DNA of 64,000 nt from Leptotrichia massiliensis (GCF_900104625.1 NZ_FNVZ01000005.1:434001-498000); one strand, 5' to 3'; positions 26,873 to 35,095 are shown, counted from the first letter of the stretch. A program made the numbers and translations. The notes: a model not told the origin generated them from the sequence alone.

Positions 26873-26968
26873 ATTAAACTCCATTAGAAATTAGAAGTTT
26901 TAATTCCTTGCTAAAATATGTAATTCAAAATTTATTAGACTTTGCTATTTAAATGGGAATAGTATAAA
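26873..26968 (+). repeat. Decayed copy of the dispersed TIR repeat
   Basis: The left side ATATTAAACTCCATTAGAAA (26871-26890) and the right side CTATTTAAATGGGAATAGTA (26945-26964) are inverted relatives of each other and of the termini of the repeats at 33.3 and 34.8 kb. The right half also shares the TTTATTAG...ATTTAAATGG layout of those copies. The remainder of the 26738-27057 gap is AT-rich without a gene. Confidence 0.45.
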
Positions 26969-26970
26969 AT

Positions 26971-27022
26971 AAAAAGTACACTTAAAGATATTTATTTATT
27001 TATCCTCAAAGTGTACTTTTTT
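26971..27022. terminator. Bidirectional terminator between purD and the metal ATPase gene
   Basis: AAAAAGTACACTT (26971-26983) pairs with AAGTGTACTTTTT (27009-27021), a 13-base perfect stem with A and T runs on the two sides. Confidence 0.88.
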
Positions 27023-27057
27023 GTTTAAAAATTATTTATTTTCAAAAATATTTACAA

Positions 27058-29274
27058 TTAATAATTTTCATCAACTTTATATTTCAAAACTCTAGTTGCA
27101 TTCAATACAGCAAGCAAGGCAACACCAACATCTGCAAATACAGCTTCCCACATTGTTGCATCTCCAAAAAGCCCTAGAATTAGGACAATTAATTTTACAG
27201 CAAATGCTAAAGTAATGTTTTGCCAAACAATTGTTTTAGTTTTTTTGGCTATTTTCATAGCGGTTACTATTTTTGAAGGTTCATCGTTCATTATTACAAC
27301 ATCTGCAGCTTCGATGGCGGCATCACTTCCGACACCTCCCATTGCGATTCCAATGTCAGCTCTGGCAAGTACAGGTGCGTCGTTTATTCCATCTCCTACA
27401 AATACAACTTTCCCTTTTTCACTTTTAGTCTTGTAAATTTCTTCCAATTTTTCAACTTTCTCATTTGGAAGCAGCTCAGCAAAAACTTTATCAATCCCAA
27501 GCTTTTGAGCAATATTTTTACCAATTGCATTGTTATCGCCAGTAAGCATTACAATTTCCTTGATTCCGTTTGCTTTCATTCCCTTGATTGCTTTTGGAGA
27601 ATCTGCTTTTATTTCATCAGAAATTAGGATATTTCCGATATATTGTCCATCAAATGCAATGTAAATTACAGTTCCTAAATTCTCTTTTTCAGTAAATTTA
27701 ATATTTTCCAAGTTCATCAATTTAGAATTTCCAGCTAAAATCTGATGGTTATTTATGTTAGCTTTTATTCCAAATCCTGAAATTTCTTCAAAATCTTTTA
27801 TAACGCTTTCATCAATTTTTGTAGCAGTATTTTCATATTCAGAAACTATTGACTGAGCAATAGGATGATTTGAAAATTTTTCAATGTGTGCGGCGTATTT
27901 TAATAGTAAAGATTGTGTCAAATCAGTTTTATTATTTTCAAAATCATTTATTTTTACATTATTTTCAACGTTTATTTCAGTAACTTTGAAAACACCTTTT
28001 GTCAAAGTTCCAGTTTTGTCCATAACGACACTTTCCACATCATTCAATGCTTCCAGATAATTTGCACCTTTTACCAGAATCCCGTGTTTTGAAGCACCGC
28101 CAATTCCACCAAAAAACCCTAATGGAATAGAGATAATCAAAGCACATGGACAAGATACAACAAGGAAAATTAAAGCACGATAAATCCAATCTGTAAATGT
28201 TGCGCCTGAAATTAACAATGGAGGGAAAATTGCCATAATTAAAGCTGTTATTACAACTGCTGGAGTATAATATTTTGCAAATTTTGTAATAAAGTTTTCT
28301 GTCTTTGATTTTTTACTGCTGGCATTTTCTACTAAGTTAAGTATTTTGGAAACAGTTGATTCTGAAAATACTTTTGCAACTTCAATTTCCACAAGCCCTG
28401 TTTTATTTATGAATCCACTTAGGACGTTGTCTCCTGTTTTTGCTTCACGAGGAAATGATTCTCCTGTTAGTGCAGAAGTGTCAAAAGCTGAATTTCCATT
28501 TATAATTTTTCCATCCAAAGGTACTTTTTCTCCTGGTTTTACTACAATAATGTCAGCGACTTTTATTTCTTCAGGATTTACTTTTTTTATTCCATTATCA
28601 GTTTTAAGATTTGCATAATCAGGACGAATGTCCATTAACGCTATAATAGATTTTCTTGAATTATTAACTGCAATGCCTTGAAACAGTTCTCCAAGTTGAT
28701 AGAATAGCATAACAGCCACACCTTCAGGATATTCTCCAATAGCAAATGCACCAACTGTAGCAATAGCCATCAAAAAGTTTTCGTCAAAGACTTGACCCTT
28801 CAAAATATTTTTTACAGCAGACAGCAGCACATCGCCACCGATTATGAAATAGCTTACTAAAAATAAAGCTAATTTAGGAATAAATAAAGTTTTTGGAATA
28901 AAAATTCCTAGTACAAATAAAATTCCGCCAATCAATAATTTTTTCTTGATTTTATCAGTATCCTCTCCTCCATGAGCGTGACTATGATCATGGGAGTGAG
29001 CGTGTGCATGAGAATGTGAGTGACTATGGCTGTGGGCATGAAACTTTTTGGTAGAAATCTTTACTCCATCCTCAATTTTATTCACTTCGGCTTGAATAAA
29101 TTCAGCCAGTTCATCCTGTGAAAAATTCTCAGACTCCACAATAACCCTTTTTCCAAGGAAATCAACAGTAGCTTCCTTAATTCTATTAAGTGTATTTAGT
29201 TTTCGTTCAATCTTAGCCGCACAGTTAGGGCAATCTACCCCTTCAATAAATAGCGTGCATTCATTAGTTTTCAT
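27058..29274 (-). CDS. Heavy-metal translocating P-type ATPase (Zn/Cd/Pb, ZntA/CadA type)
   Basis: 738 residues from ATG at 29274-29272, behind GGAGG; the longer frame to 29307 lies upstream of that site. An HMA domain has the metal-binding pair in GVDCPNCA (Cys15, Cys18). Next comes a run of 12 His at every second residue (79-101). Then a P1B ATPase core: membrane CPC motif in SCPCALIISIP, phosphorylation site DKTGTLT, and the GDGINDAPVLARADIGIAMG hinge. CPC with a His-rich N-terminus and the final-helix Asp (FGDATMWEAVFADVG) suggest divalent Zn(II), Cd(II) or Pb(II) export across the inner membrane. It is monocistronic, with an ArsR/SmtB-like operator at its promoter. Confidence 0.92.
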   Translation of the reverse strand: MKTNECTLFIEGVDCPNCAAKIERKLNTLNRIKEATVDFLGKRVIVESENFSQDELAEFIQAEVNKIEDGVKISTKKFHAHSHSHSHSHAHAHSHDHSHAHGGEDTDKIKKKLLIGGILFVLGIFIPKTLFIPKLALFLVSYFIIGGDVLLSAVKNILKGQVFDENFLMAIATVGAFAIGEYPEGVAVMLFYQLGELFQGIAVNNSRKSIIALMDIRPDYANLKTDNGIKKVNPEEIKVADIIVVKPGEKVPLDGKIINGNSAFDTSALTGESFPREAKTGDNVLSGFINKTGLVEIEVAKVFSESTVSKILNLVENASSKKSKTENFITKFAKYYTPAVVITALIMAIFPPLLISGATFTDWIYRALIFLVVSCPCALIISIPLGFFGGIGGASKHGILVKGANYLEALNDVESVVMDKTGTLTKGVFKVTEINVENNVKINDFENNKTDLTQSLLLKYAAHIEKFSNHPIAQSIVSEYENTATKIDESVIKDFEEISGFGIKANINNHQILAGNSKLMNLENIKFTEKENLGTVIYIAFDGQYIGNILISDEIKADSPKAIKGMKANGIKEIVMLTGDNNAIGKNIAQKLGIDKVFAELLPNEKVEKLEEIYKTKSEKGKVVFVGDGINDAPVLARADIGIAMGGVGSDAAIEAADVVIMNDEPSKIVTAMKIAKKTKTIVWQNITLAFAVKLIVLILGLFGDATMWEAVFADVGVALLAVLNATRVLKYKVDENY

Positions 29275-29322
29275 GAGCCTAACCTCCAAAAGTTTTTTAT
29301 TTATCAATTTTATATCATTTTA

Positions 29323-29346
29323 ATATATGAACATCTATTCATATAT
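29323..29346 (-). promoter_or_regulatory. ArsR/SmtB-type operator overlapping the metal-ATPase start of transcription
   Basis: A nine-base perfect inverted repeat ATATATGAA - N6 - TTCATATAT (29323-29346) is of the 12-2-12 type bound by metal-sensing ArsR/SmtB repressors (core ATATGAA...TTCATAT). It lies directly downstream of the predicted -10 box, the place for a repressor that blocks initiation. No arsR/smtB/cadC gene is in the window. Confidence 0.65.
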
Positions 29347-29375
29347 AGTTTACTATATTTAATATTTATTGTCAA
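29347..29375 (-). promoter_or_regulatory. Predicted promoter of the metal-ATPase gene
   Basis: On the minus strand TTGACA (29375-29370), 17 bases, TAAACT (29352-29347), immediately upstream of the palindromic operator. The remaining part of the gap up to 29590 carries a divergent -10 element TATAAT at 29492-29497, preceded by TGTGTGA, for the MORN-type gene. Confidence 0.65.
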
Positions 29376-29590
29376 CATATTTTTTCGTAAATTAATAGTT
29401 ATTTTTTTACTAAATCTATTATAATTTAATATTTTTTAATAAAACATCAATATTAACATTAGAAAAAAAGAATAATATCAGATATGTGTGATATAATTTA
29501 TTGAATTTCATTAATAAGATTATATTATGATGTAATTCATGAAATAATGTGCTATTGTAAAATATTTAAATGAAGATAGGAGAGATTAAA

Positions 29591-30730
29591 ATGAAATACT
29601 ATTTTTGTGAAAGAAATTCGAAAAAACAAAGTTATCTAGGAAAATTAGTAATGTTTATACTAGTTATGCTAGTAAGTACAATTTCATTTGGAGTAAAATT
29701 AGGAACAATAAAAGGGCTTTCAAAGTTGAGTAATTATAATGAGCTTAAAGATGTTGATGTGAGTGATATAACCACGCTTAAAATAATAAATGGAATTCCG
29801 CGACAACCAGGAAAAGGATTTAGTGGAGTGGCAGTTCTCTATTTAGATGGGAAAATTATTGGATTATCCACTATAAAAAATGGTAAAAATCATGGAAAAC
29901 TTTATGCTTATACAGATAATGGACAATTAATTGATGTTGGTGAATGGAAAAATGGGATAAAAGATGGTGAATCCAAAAATTATTATGAAGATGGACAACT
30001 AATGAATATACAAATATTTAAAAATGATGTTTTGACTTTTGCTAAAGTATATAATCAAGATGGAAGTATTAAATCCACATATAATCAAACTTCAGGAAAT
30101 AGAGGTATAATGGAAATTCACACAAAAGAAGGAAATAAAGAAACTACAATGAAAGTTGAAGTAATATACAAAGAAATAAATAGAATTGTCTATTCCTATT
30201 ATACATTTATTAGAGATGGTAAATTTGAAGTTTTTGATAATAAAGGACGACTTTTAGAAGAAGGAACCTATAAAGATGATGAAGTTGTAAGTTCAACAAA
30301 AATTGATAAGTTTTTAGGATTTATTGCACAAGATAGCACTTATAAGGTAAATGTTGAGGATAGGGACTACTTTTTCAAGACATTGAAGGAATTGAATTTA
30401 AAGGGATTGACAGAAGAACACTATAAGGAACAAGTAAAACTTTTTGGAAACAAATCTTTTTGTTCTTCGTTGGGAATGGTTATTCCTCAGTATTATATAT
30501 TTGAAGGAGAGCCTGTTCAAGCACTTATAGAATCATATTTGTTAAAGATGTCTAAAGATATTAAAAAAGTATCAAAAAAATATACTGAACTTAACGACAA
30601 AGATTTTATTACAAAATATTTCAAGAGTTATTGTAAAGTTCCTTCGGAAAGTTCATTAAGTTTTGTGAAAGATTATAATAAAGATCCAAAAGCTTTGAGA
30701 GAATTTTTGAAAAACCCTGTAATTAAGTAA
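29591..30730 (+). CDS. Exported MORN-variant (YwqK-like) repeat protein
   Basis: 379 residues from ATG 29591 (AGGAGAG at 29578-29584; the in-frame ATG at 29570 precedes it). A hydrophobic segment at about residues 20-34 (VMFILVMLVSTISFG) is a signal peptide. Residues about 70-150 hold MORN_2/YwqK-type repeats (GVAVLYLDGKIIGLSTIKNGKNHGKLYAYTDNGQLIDVGEWKNGIKDGESKNYYEDGQL), short beta hairpins seen in surface or periplasmic proteins. The C-terminal 140 residues are helical and unassigned. Such repeats are sometimes annotated as toxin-antitoxin 'YwqK' antitoxins, which I would not infer here. A small secreted peptide gene follows. Confidence 0.68.
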   Translation: MKYYFCERNSKKQSYLGKLVMFILVMLVSTISFGVKLGTIKGLSKLSNYNELKDVDVSDITTLKIINGIPRQPGKGFSGVAVLYLDGKIIGLSTIKNGKNHGKLYAYTDNGQLIDVGEWKNGIKDGESKNYYEDGQLMNIQIFKNDVLTFAKVYNQDGSIKSTYNQTSGNRGIMEIHTKEGNKETTMKVEVIYKEINRIVYSYYTFIRDGKFEVFDNKGRLLEEGTYKDDEVVSSTKIDKFLGFIAQDSTYKVNVEDRDYFFKTLKELNLKGLTEEHYKEQVKLFGNKSFCSSLGMVIPQYYIFEGEPVQALIESYLLKMSKDIKKVSKKYTELNDKDFITKYFKSYCKVPSESSLSFVKDYNKDPKALREFLKNPVIK

Positions 30731-30779
30731 TATAGTAGAAAGAATTAAAGTATAAATATTTAGAAAGGAATGATTTACG

Positions 30780-30923
30780 ATGAAAAAATTAGTTTTAACA
30801 GCATTATTATCATTTGGACTGTTAAGTTTTTCGCAAAACATAAAAGTACAGAAGGGAAGTTACTGTAAAGGAATTTCAGGAAAATCTGCAGATAGTGGAA
30901 GCGGTTCAGGTAGAAACAGATAA
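30780..30923 (+). CDS. Small secreted peptide (47 residues)
   Basis: ATG 30780 with AGAAAGGAA (30762-30770) upstream. The first 18 residues are a compact Sec signal (MKKLVLTALLSFGLLSFS). The mature part of about 29 residues begins Gln-Asn-Ile-Lys-Val-Gln-Lys-Gly, has a single Cys in GSYCKG, and ends in a Ser/Gly-rich basic tail. It is followed by a hairpin terminator, so it is the last gene of the MORN-protein transcript. I do not recognise a family. It may be an extracytoplasmic peptide, a bacteriocin-like factor, or a partner of the MORN protein; none of these is shown by the sequence. Confidence 0.6.
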   Translation: MKKLVLTALLSFGLLSFSQNIKVQKGSYCKGISGKSADSGSGSGRNR

Positions 30924-30946
30924 GATAAATAAAAAATAAATATAAG

Positions 30947-31020
30947 CACAGGCTTTTTAATATTAACTGATTATTAGTTGATCTATTATTAAAAAGTACT
31001 GTCTTTTTAATTTTCAAAAA
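30947..31020 (+). terminator. Terminator-like hairpin after the secreted peptide gene
   Basis: A long imperfect stem: ACAG..CTTTTTAATA and AACT on the left pair with AGTT, TATTAAAAAG and CTGT on the right, then TTTTTAATTTT. Confidence 0.6.
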
Positions 31021-31119
31021 ATATCAAAATTTAATAATTTAGATTTAGCTATTGCTATTAGAGTGTACCCAAAACTTTGGACAATCAAATAGAAAAAAAT
31101 TCTAAAAAGAGGTAATGTT

Positions 31120-31596
31120 ATGAAAAAAAGAATATTATTTTGTTTTTTGACATTTTTAGGAGTTCTTATAATAAGAAATACATATTATCATATAATTAAA
31201 CCTGTTTTTTTGTCAATTATAACTTATGATAATCCTTTCCCTAAATTTTATTTAGATTTAACTTCGAAATATAAGTTAATCAGTTCTTTGGAAACAATAA
31301 CTACTTCAGAGTATATATTGAATGAAAATCGTAATAAATTATATATAAAAGAAAAAAATAGAAAATTGACTTACTATGGCGAAATTTTAGAATTAAAAAA
31401 AATAAGAAATTATTGGGTTTGTTACGGAAAAATTGGTAATAATAATAAAATTTATTTTATTATAAATCAAAAAAATGAAATAGAAATTTTAGGAACAACA
31501 AAAGAAGAATTGAATAGAAAATTTAAGAAAAAAATTAATTTTCATGATCCAAGATTTTATATGGTTCGTTTTGGTGGAATTATAGTAGAAGATTAA
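31120..31596 (+). CDS. Unknown membrane-anchored or exported protein
   Basis: 158 residues. A hydrophobic N-terminus (MKKRILFCFLTFLGVLII) serves as anchor or signal. The rest is basic and beta-like (KLYIKEKNRKLTYYGEILELKKIRNYWVCYGKIGNNNKIYFIIN). The family is not recognised. AGAGGTAATGTT precedes ATG 31120. Just upstream (31063-31084) is an IS-end-like string, so this gene may have entered with a mobile element. Nothing is coupled to it. Confidence 0.5.
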   Translation: MKKRILFCFLTFLGVLIIRNTYYHIIKPVFLSIITYDNPFPKFYLDLTSKYKLISSLETITTSEYILNENRNKLYIKEKNRKLTYYGEILELKKIRNYWVCYGKIGNNNKIYFIINQKNEIEILGTTKEELNRKFKKKINFHDPRFYMVRFGGIIVED

Positions 31597-32183
31597 AAAA
31601 TAGAAAGAGTATTTAAAATATTAAATCATTAACTAAAAAAATGGGTATAGAATTATTATAAAGACAACTATATTGTAAATTTGAGCTATACTCAAACCTA
31701 TTTAAAATTGAACTACTAAAAATTATATAAATTTAGGGTTTGAGTAAAATAGTCATAATTTTTGAGTTTGGTTTTAAAGAAGTTTTACTATACATTTAAA
31801 ATTTTATCCACAAGATACAAGAGGACGTTTTTATTTTTCATTCTTTATACATTACAAATAATTAGTTTAGAATTTATATTAAATAAAATCAGGAACGAAC
31901 TTAGTAAATAAGGGATTTTCTGATTTTTTATATTTTATTCTTTTTCTTAAAAATCCAAATTGTATTTATAAAAGAAATTTGATATACTTATTTTATAAAC
32001 ATAAGATAATAAAAGTTAAATAAAACAACGATTTTTGGAGGAATAATTATAATTTTCAAGTTTATTTTTAAAAAATTTAATTACAATATTTTAAAATAAT
32101 GTAGTAAGTATGAAATGAAAATGAAAAACATGAAATAAATTTTGAATAGAAAATAAATAGTAGCAAAGGGGACAGTGTAATAT
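31597..32183 (+). other. 587-base region without a gene; two hairpins
   Basis: No coding frame of good quality on either strand. An inverted repeat ACTCAAACC (31690-31698) / GGTTTGAGT (31737-31745) resembles the terminator arms near 50.26 kb but lacks a T tract. A terminator-like hairpin follows at 31885-31929 (AAAATCAG / CTGATTTTTT). A GGAGGAAT ribosome-like site at 32037-32044 is followed by no ATG in range. The end contains the promoter region of the asparaginase gene. Confidence 0.5.
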
Positions 32184-33257
32184 ATGGATAAACAAAATGC
32201 TCATAAAGTTTTGATAATAAATACTGGGGGAACTATAAGTATGGTTCATTCCGATAAAAAGGACAATAAAAGTGCATTAAAGCCGTCTACATCTTGGAGT
32301 GAAGTTATTCATAATTATGAATTTTTAAAGGAAATGAATGTAGATTATGTGAAAACGAAGAAAATTATTGATTCCTCTGATATGAATTATGAAATTTGGC
32401 TGGAAATTGGTAACATAATTGAAGAAAATTACGATAAATACAAAGGTTTTGTAATATTGCATGGAACGGATACGATGTCCTATACTGCAAGTGTTCTTTC
32501 TTTTATGTTAAAAAATCTTGGGAAAACGGTAATTTTGACAGGAGCACAGCGTCCGATTCAGGAAATTAGAAGTGATGGACTGCAAAACTTGCTAACTTCT
32601 ATTGAAATAATTGAAAAACAGACACAGAGAAATAGCGAAATTTGTAATTCAGAAGATGAAAGATTGCCAATAATTCCAGAAGTGTGCGTATTTTTCAGGG
32701 ATCATCTTTTTAGGGGAAATCGTTCAAGAAAGCTGGATTCTACAAATTATTTTGGATTTTCTTCCCCAAATTATCTTCCATTAGGGCAGGCAGGCTCAAA
32801 AATAAAAATATACGAAAACAGGCTATTATCAAAGCCGGAGGGAAAATTTTATGTAGATTACAAAATTAATCCAAATGTACTGATGATGGATGTATTTCCT
32901 GGATTTAATCCTAAAATTTTAAAACGTATATTCCAAGATGATGATAGTATAAAAGGACTTGTATTACGAACTTACGGAAGTGGAAACACTCCACAAAATA
33001 AGGAATTTTTAGAAACAATAAAATATATAATTGATATGGGAGTTATAATTCTGAATGTAACTCAATGCACAGTTGGAAGCGTAGAAATGGGACTTTATGA
33101 GTCAAATGCCATACTTACGGAACTAGGTGTTGTAAATGGATACGATATGACACCAGAAGCTGCAATTACAAAATTTATGTGCCTTTTAGGGAAATATGAT
33201 GTTGAAAAAGTGAAGGAAAGATTGGTTGAAAATGTGGTAGGAGAACTTACAAAATAG
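32184..33257 (+). CDS. ansA: L-asparaginase, cytoplasmic type I-like
   Basis: 357 residues without a signal peptide. The two catalytic Thr motifs are INTGGTISM (Thr17) and ILHGTDTMSYTASVLSF. The ILTGAQRPI region and the GLVLRTYGSGN segment of the C-terminal domain follow. The enzyme hydrolyses asparagine to aspartate and ammonia; lack of a signal peptide and the length point to the cytosolic AnsA type. There is an insert around residues 145-165 (EKQTQRNSEICNSEDERLP). The ribosome site is GCAAAGGGGACAG. Monocistronic. Confidence 0.9.
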   Translation: MDKQNAHKVLIINTGGTISMVHSDKKDNKSALKPSTSWSEVIHNYEFLKEMNVDYVKTKKIIDSSDMNYEIWLEIGNIIEENYDKYKGFVILHGTDTMSYTASVLSFMLKNLGKTVILTGAQRPIQEIRSDGLQNLLTSIEIIEKQTQRNSEICNSEDERLPIIPEVCVFFRDHLFRGNRSRKLDSTNYFGFSSPNYLPLGQAGSKIKIYENRLLSKPEGKFYVDYKINPNVLMMDVFPGFNPKILKRIFQDDDSIKGLVLRTYGSGNTPQNKEFLETIKYIIDMGVIILNVTQCTVGSVEMGLYESNAILTELGVVNGYDMTPEAAITKFMCLLGKYDVEKVKERLVENVVGELTK

Positions 33258-33293
33258 GTTCATCTTTTAATTATGCAGATTTAAATTTATGTT

Positions 33294-33690
33294 AATACTA
33301 AACCCCGTTTAAAAATGAGAATAAATTTTTATAATAGGGTTGTTCAATAGCTAATTTATAATCATTCAACTTTTTCATTTTTATTTCTGTAGGATTGCTC
33401 ATTGCCGCAAAACCTTATCTTGCAGTAAAGGTTTATCCTGATAATTAAAATTGTGGCAAGATTGCTACGCAATAACCTATGGCTAGTCTACGACATTTTT
33501 CTGCACTGACAAAAAACTCGCTATGCTCAGACAGTTTTGCCATCACAGAAAAATGCTCCGACGGATTAGTTCATGCCGGATTCTGTTTAAAAAACGAAAA
33601 TTATATTTTAAATTATTTGAAAATATTAGATTTATATCCTTTATTAGAAAAATCTATAACAAATTCGTTATTTAAATGGTGTTTAGTATA
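33294..33690 (+). repeat. Dispersed TIR repeat (MITE-like), copy 1, about 397 bases
   Basis: Ends: ATACTAAACCCCGTTTAAA (33295-33313) and TTTAAATGGTGTTTAGTAT (33671-33689) are inverted repeats of each other. The inside matches, in reverse complement, the element at 34847-35095 over most of its length. Shared runs include GGTTGTTCAATA, GTAGGATTGCTCATTGCC and CCTATGGCTAG. Copy 1 has about 140 bases more, including a hairpin at 33494-33555. A 70-codon frame inside (33479-33691) reads through the terminus and is not considered a gene. No transposase. Confidence 0.8.
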
Positions 33691-33769
33691 AAATAAATTT
33701 AGCAAGAAATTAAGAATTATTGTAATAAATGAAGATCAGACAATTTAATAAATTGATAAAGGATATAAA

Positions 33770-34801
33770 ATGGAAAATATTAATACAGAAAAAATAAAGC
33801 TAGATAAATTAATAAGAGATTTTGAGAATACAAAATATTTTGGATATATGTTTTTTGTAGAATACGATGGTCAAAAGTTTGAATCTTTTGATGAAAATCC
33901 TAATAAAAAGAGTGTTAAATCAGAATTTAGGAAAATTTTGGAAAAGAATAAAATAAATATTTTTAAAGGTATCCAGCAGGCTGGAAGAACTGATGCAAAT
34001 GTGAGTGCAAAAGAAAATATTCTTTATATAAATTCCAAAGAGATAATTGATTTTTCAAAATTAAAATTTTTGGAAATAGAAGGGCTGAAAATCAAAAAAA
34101 TAGTAAGAACGTTGCCGTTTCTTGAATTTCCACAAATGATTGAAAAAAGATATTATATTTATGAATATCCAAAAAAACTTAGGAAAAACGATGAAGAGAA
34201 AATAAATCAGATTTGCAATAAAGTATCTGGGAAAAAGGATTTTTACGAATTTACTTCAGAAAAAGGGAAAAAATTAAAAAATCACACAAGAGAAATTTTT
34301 GTGAAATATGAAAATGATAAGCTGTATTTTGTGGGAGATGGATTTTTGCCACAGCAGGTGCGGATTATGAGTAATTTTATTTTAAATAATACAAAGTTTG
34401 ATATTGAAAAGTTAAATGATGAGAATTTTGGAAACAGGAAATTAAAGATAAAAGATAAACCGCTTGATGGGAAATATTTGACACTTATGAAAGTTGACTT
34501 TTCAGAGGAATTAGAGAAAATCAGTTTTTTTGACGTGAAAAATATTGAAGAATTGATAAATTTGAAAAATGAAAATAGTATAAGTTTGGAAATAAAAACT
34601 TCTGAAAGTAAAATAGATAATTTGAATGAAAAAGTAAAAAATATTGACGAAATTACTAAAATTAGAAAAATTCAAAAAAATAGCTATTTTACGGTATTTT
34701 TCGTTGAAAAGAAAGATAAAGGAGAATTTATTGGGAAAAGAGGGAAGAATATTAGAAAGTTAAAGAGGATTTTTGGGGATATAGTTGTGAAAGAGATTTG
34801 A
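33770..34801 (+). CDS. TruA-family pseudouridine synthase with a C-terminal KH-like domain
   Basis: 343 residues, longer than the 245-270 of TruA. Residues about 20-240 are TruA-like: FFVEYDGQKF, then the catalytic motif QQAGRTDANVSA with Asp75, a KRYYIYEYP strand, and FVGDGFLPQQVRIMSNFIL. After an acidic linker the last 45 residues (SYFTVFFVEKKDKGEFIGKRGKNIRKLKRIFGDIVV) form a KH-type RNA-binding unit with a GKRG loop (residues 322-325). TruA makes Psi38-40 in tRNA anticodon arms; the active-site Asp is present so this should be active. The KH unit could add RNA contacts. AAGGATATAAA precedes ATG 33770. The gene stands between two inverted repeat elements. Confidence 0.8.
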   Translation: MENINTEKIKLDKLIRDFENTKYFGYMFFVEYDGQKFESFDENPNKKSVKSEFRKILEKNKINIFKGIQQAGRTDANVSAKENILYINSKEIIDFSKLKFLEIEGLKIKKIVRTLPFLEFPQMIEKRYYIYEYPKKLRKNDEEKINQICNKVSGKKDFYEFTSEKGKKLKNHTREIFVKYENDKLYFVGDGFLPQQVRIMSNFILNNTKFDIEKLNDENFGNRKLKIKDKPLDGKYLTLMKVDFSEELEKISFFDVKNIEELINLKNENSISLEIKTSESKIDNLNEKVKNIDEITKIRKIQKNSYFTVFFVEKKDKGEFIGKRGKNIRKLKRIFGDIVVKEI

Positions 34802-34846
34802 AAAAATTGAAAACACTTTATAGATTATGTAGAAATTTATTCTTTT

Positions 34847-35095
34847 TATAAACCCCATTTAAATAACGGATTTGTTACAAACTTTTCTAACAAAGGATAA
34901 AAATCGTAGTCTAGCCATAGGTATTGAGTAGCAATCTTTAATTATCAAGATAAACATTTATTGTAAGAGAAGGATTTGAGGCAATGAGCAATCCTACGAA
35001 AATAAAAAAGAAAAAAATCAAATGATTATGAATTGTTTATTGAACAACCTTATTCTAAAAATTTATTCCCATTTTTAAAGGGGGAATAGTATTAG
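34847..35095 (-). repeat. Dispersed TIR repeat, copy 2, inverted relative to copy 1, about 249 bases
   Basis: Reverse complement of copy 1 at 33294-33690. Ends: ATAAACCCCATTTAAA on the left and TTTAAAGGGGGAATAGTAT on the right, again inverted repeats. It lacks the inner 140-base hairpin segment and an 11-base stretch (TTGTGGCAAGA-type) of copy 1. The 34802-35206 gap otherwise shows no gene. Confidence 0.8.

Noticed and set aside
29591-30730. Toxin-antitoxin antitoxin (YwqK-type annotation)
   Set aside because: The repeats give that name, but the protein has a signal peptide and no toxin gene beside it.
32037-32098. GGAGGAAT ribosome-like site with a possible 16-codon frame
   Set aside because: There is no ATG, GTG or TTG in range; only an ATA could start it.
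33479-33691. 70-codon open frame inside repeat copy 1
   Set aside because: It runs through the hairpin and the terminal inverted repeat, has no ribosome site and is absent from copy 2; it is an effect of the repeat, not a gene.
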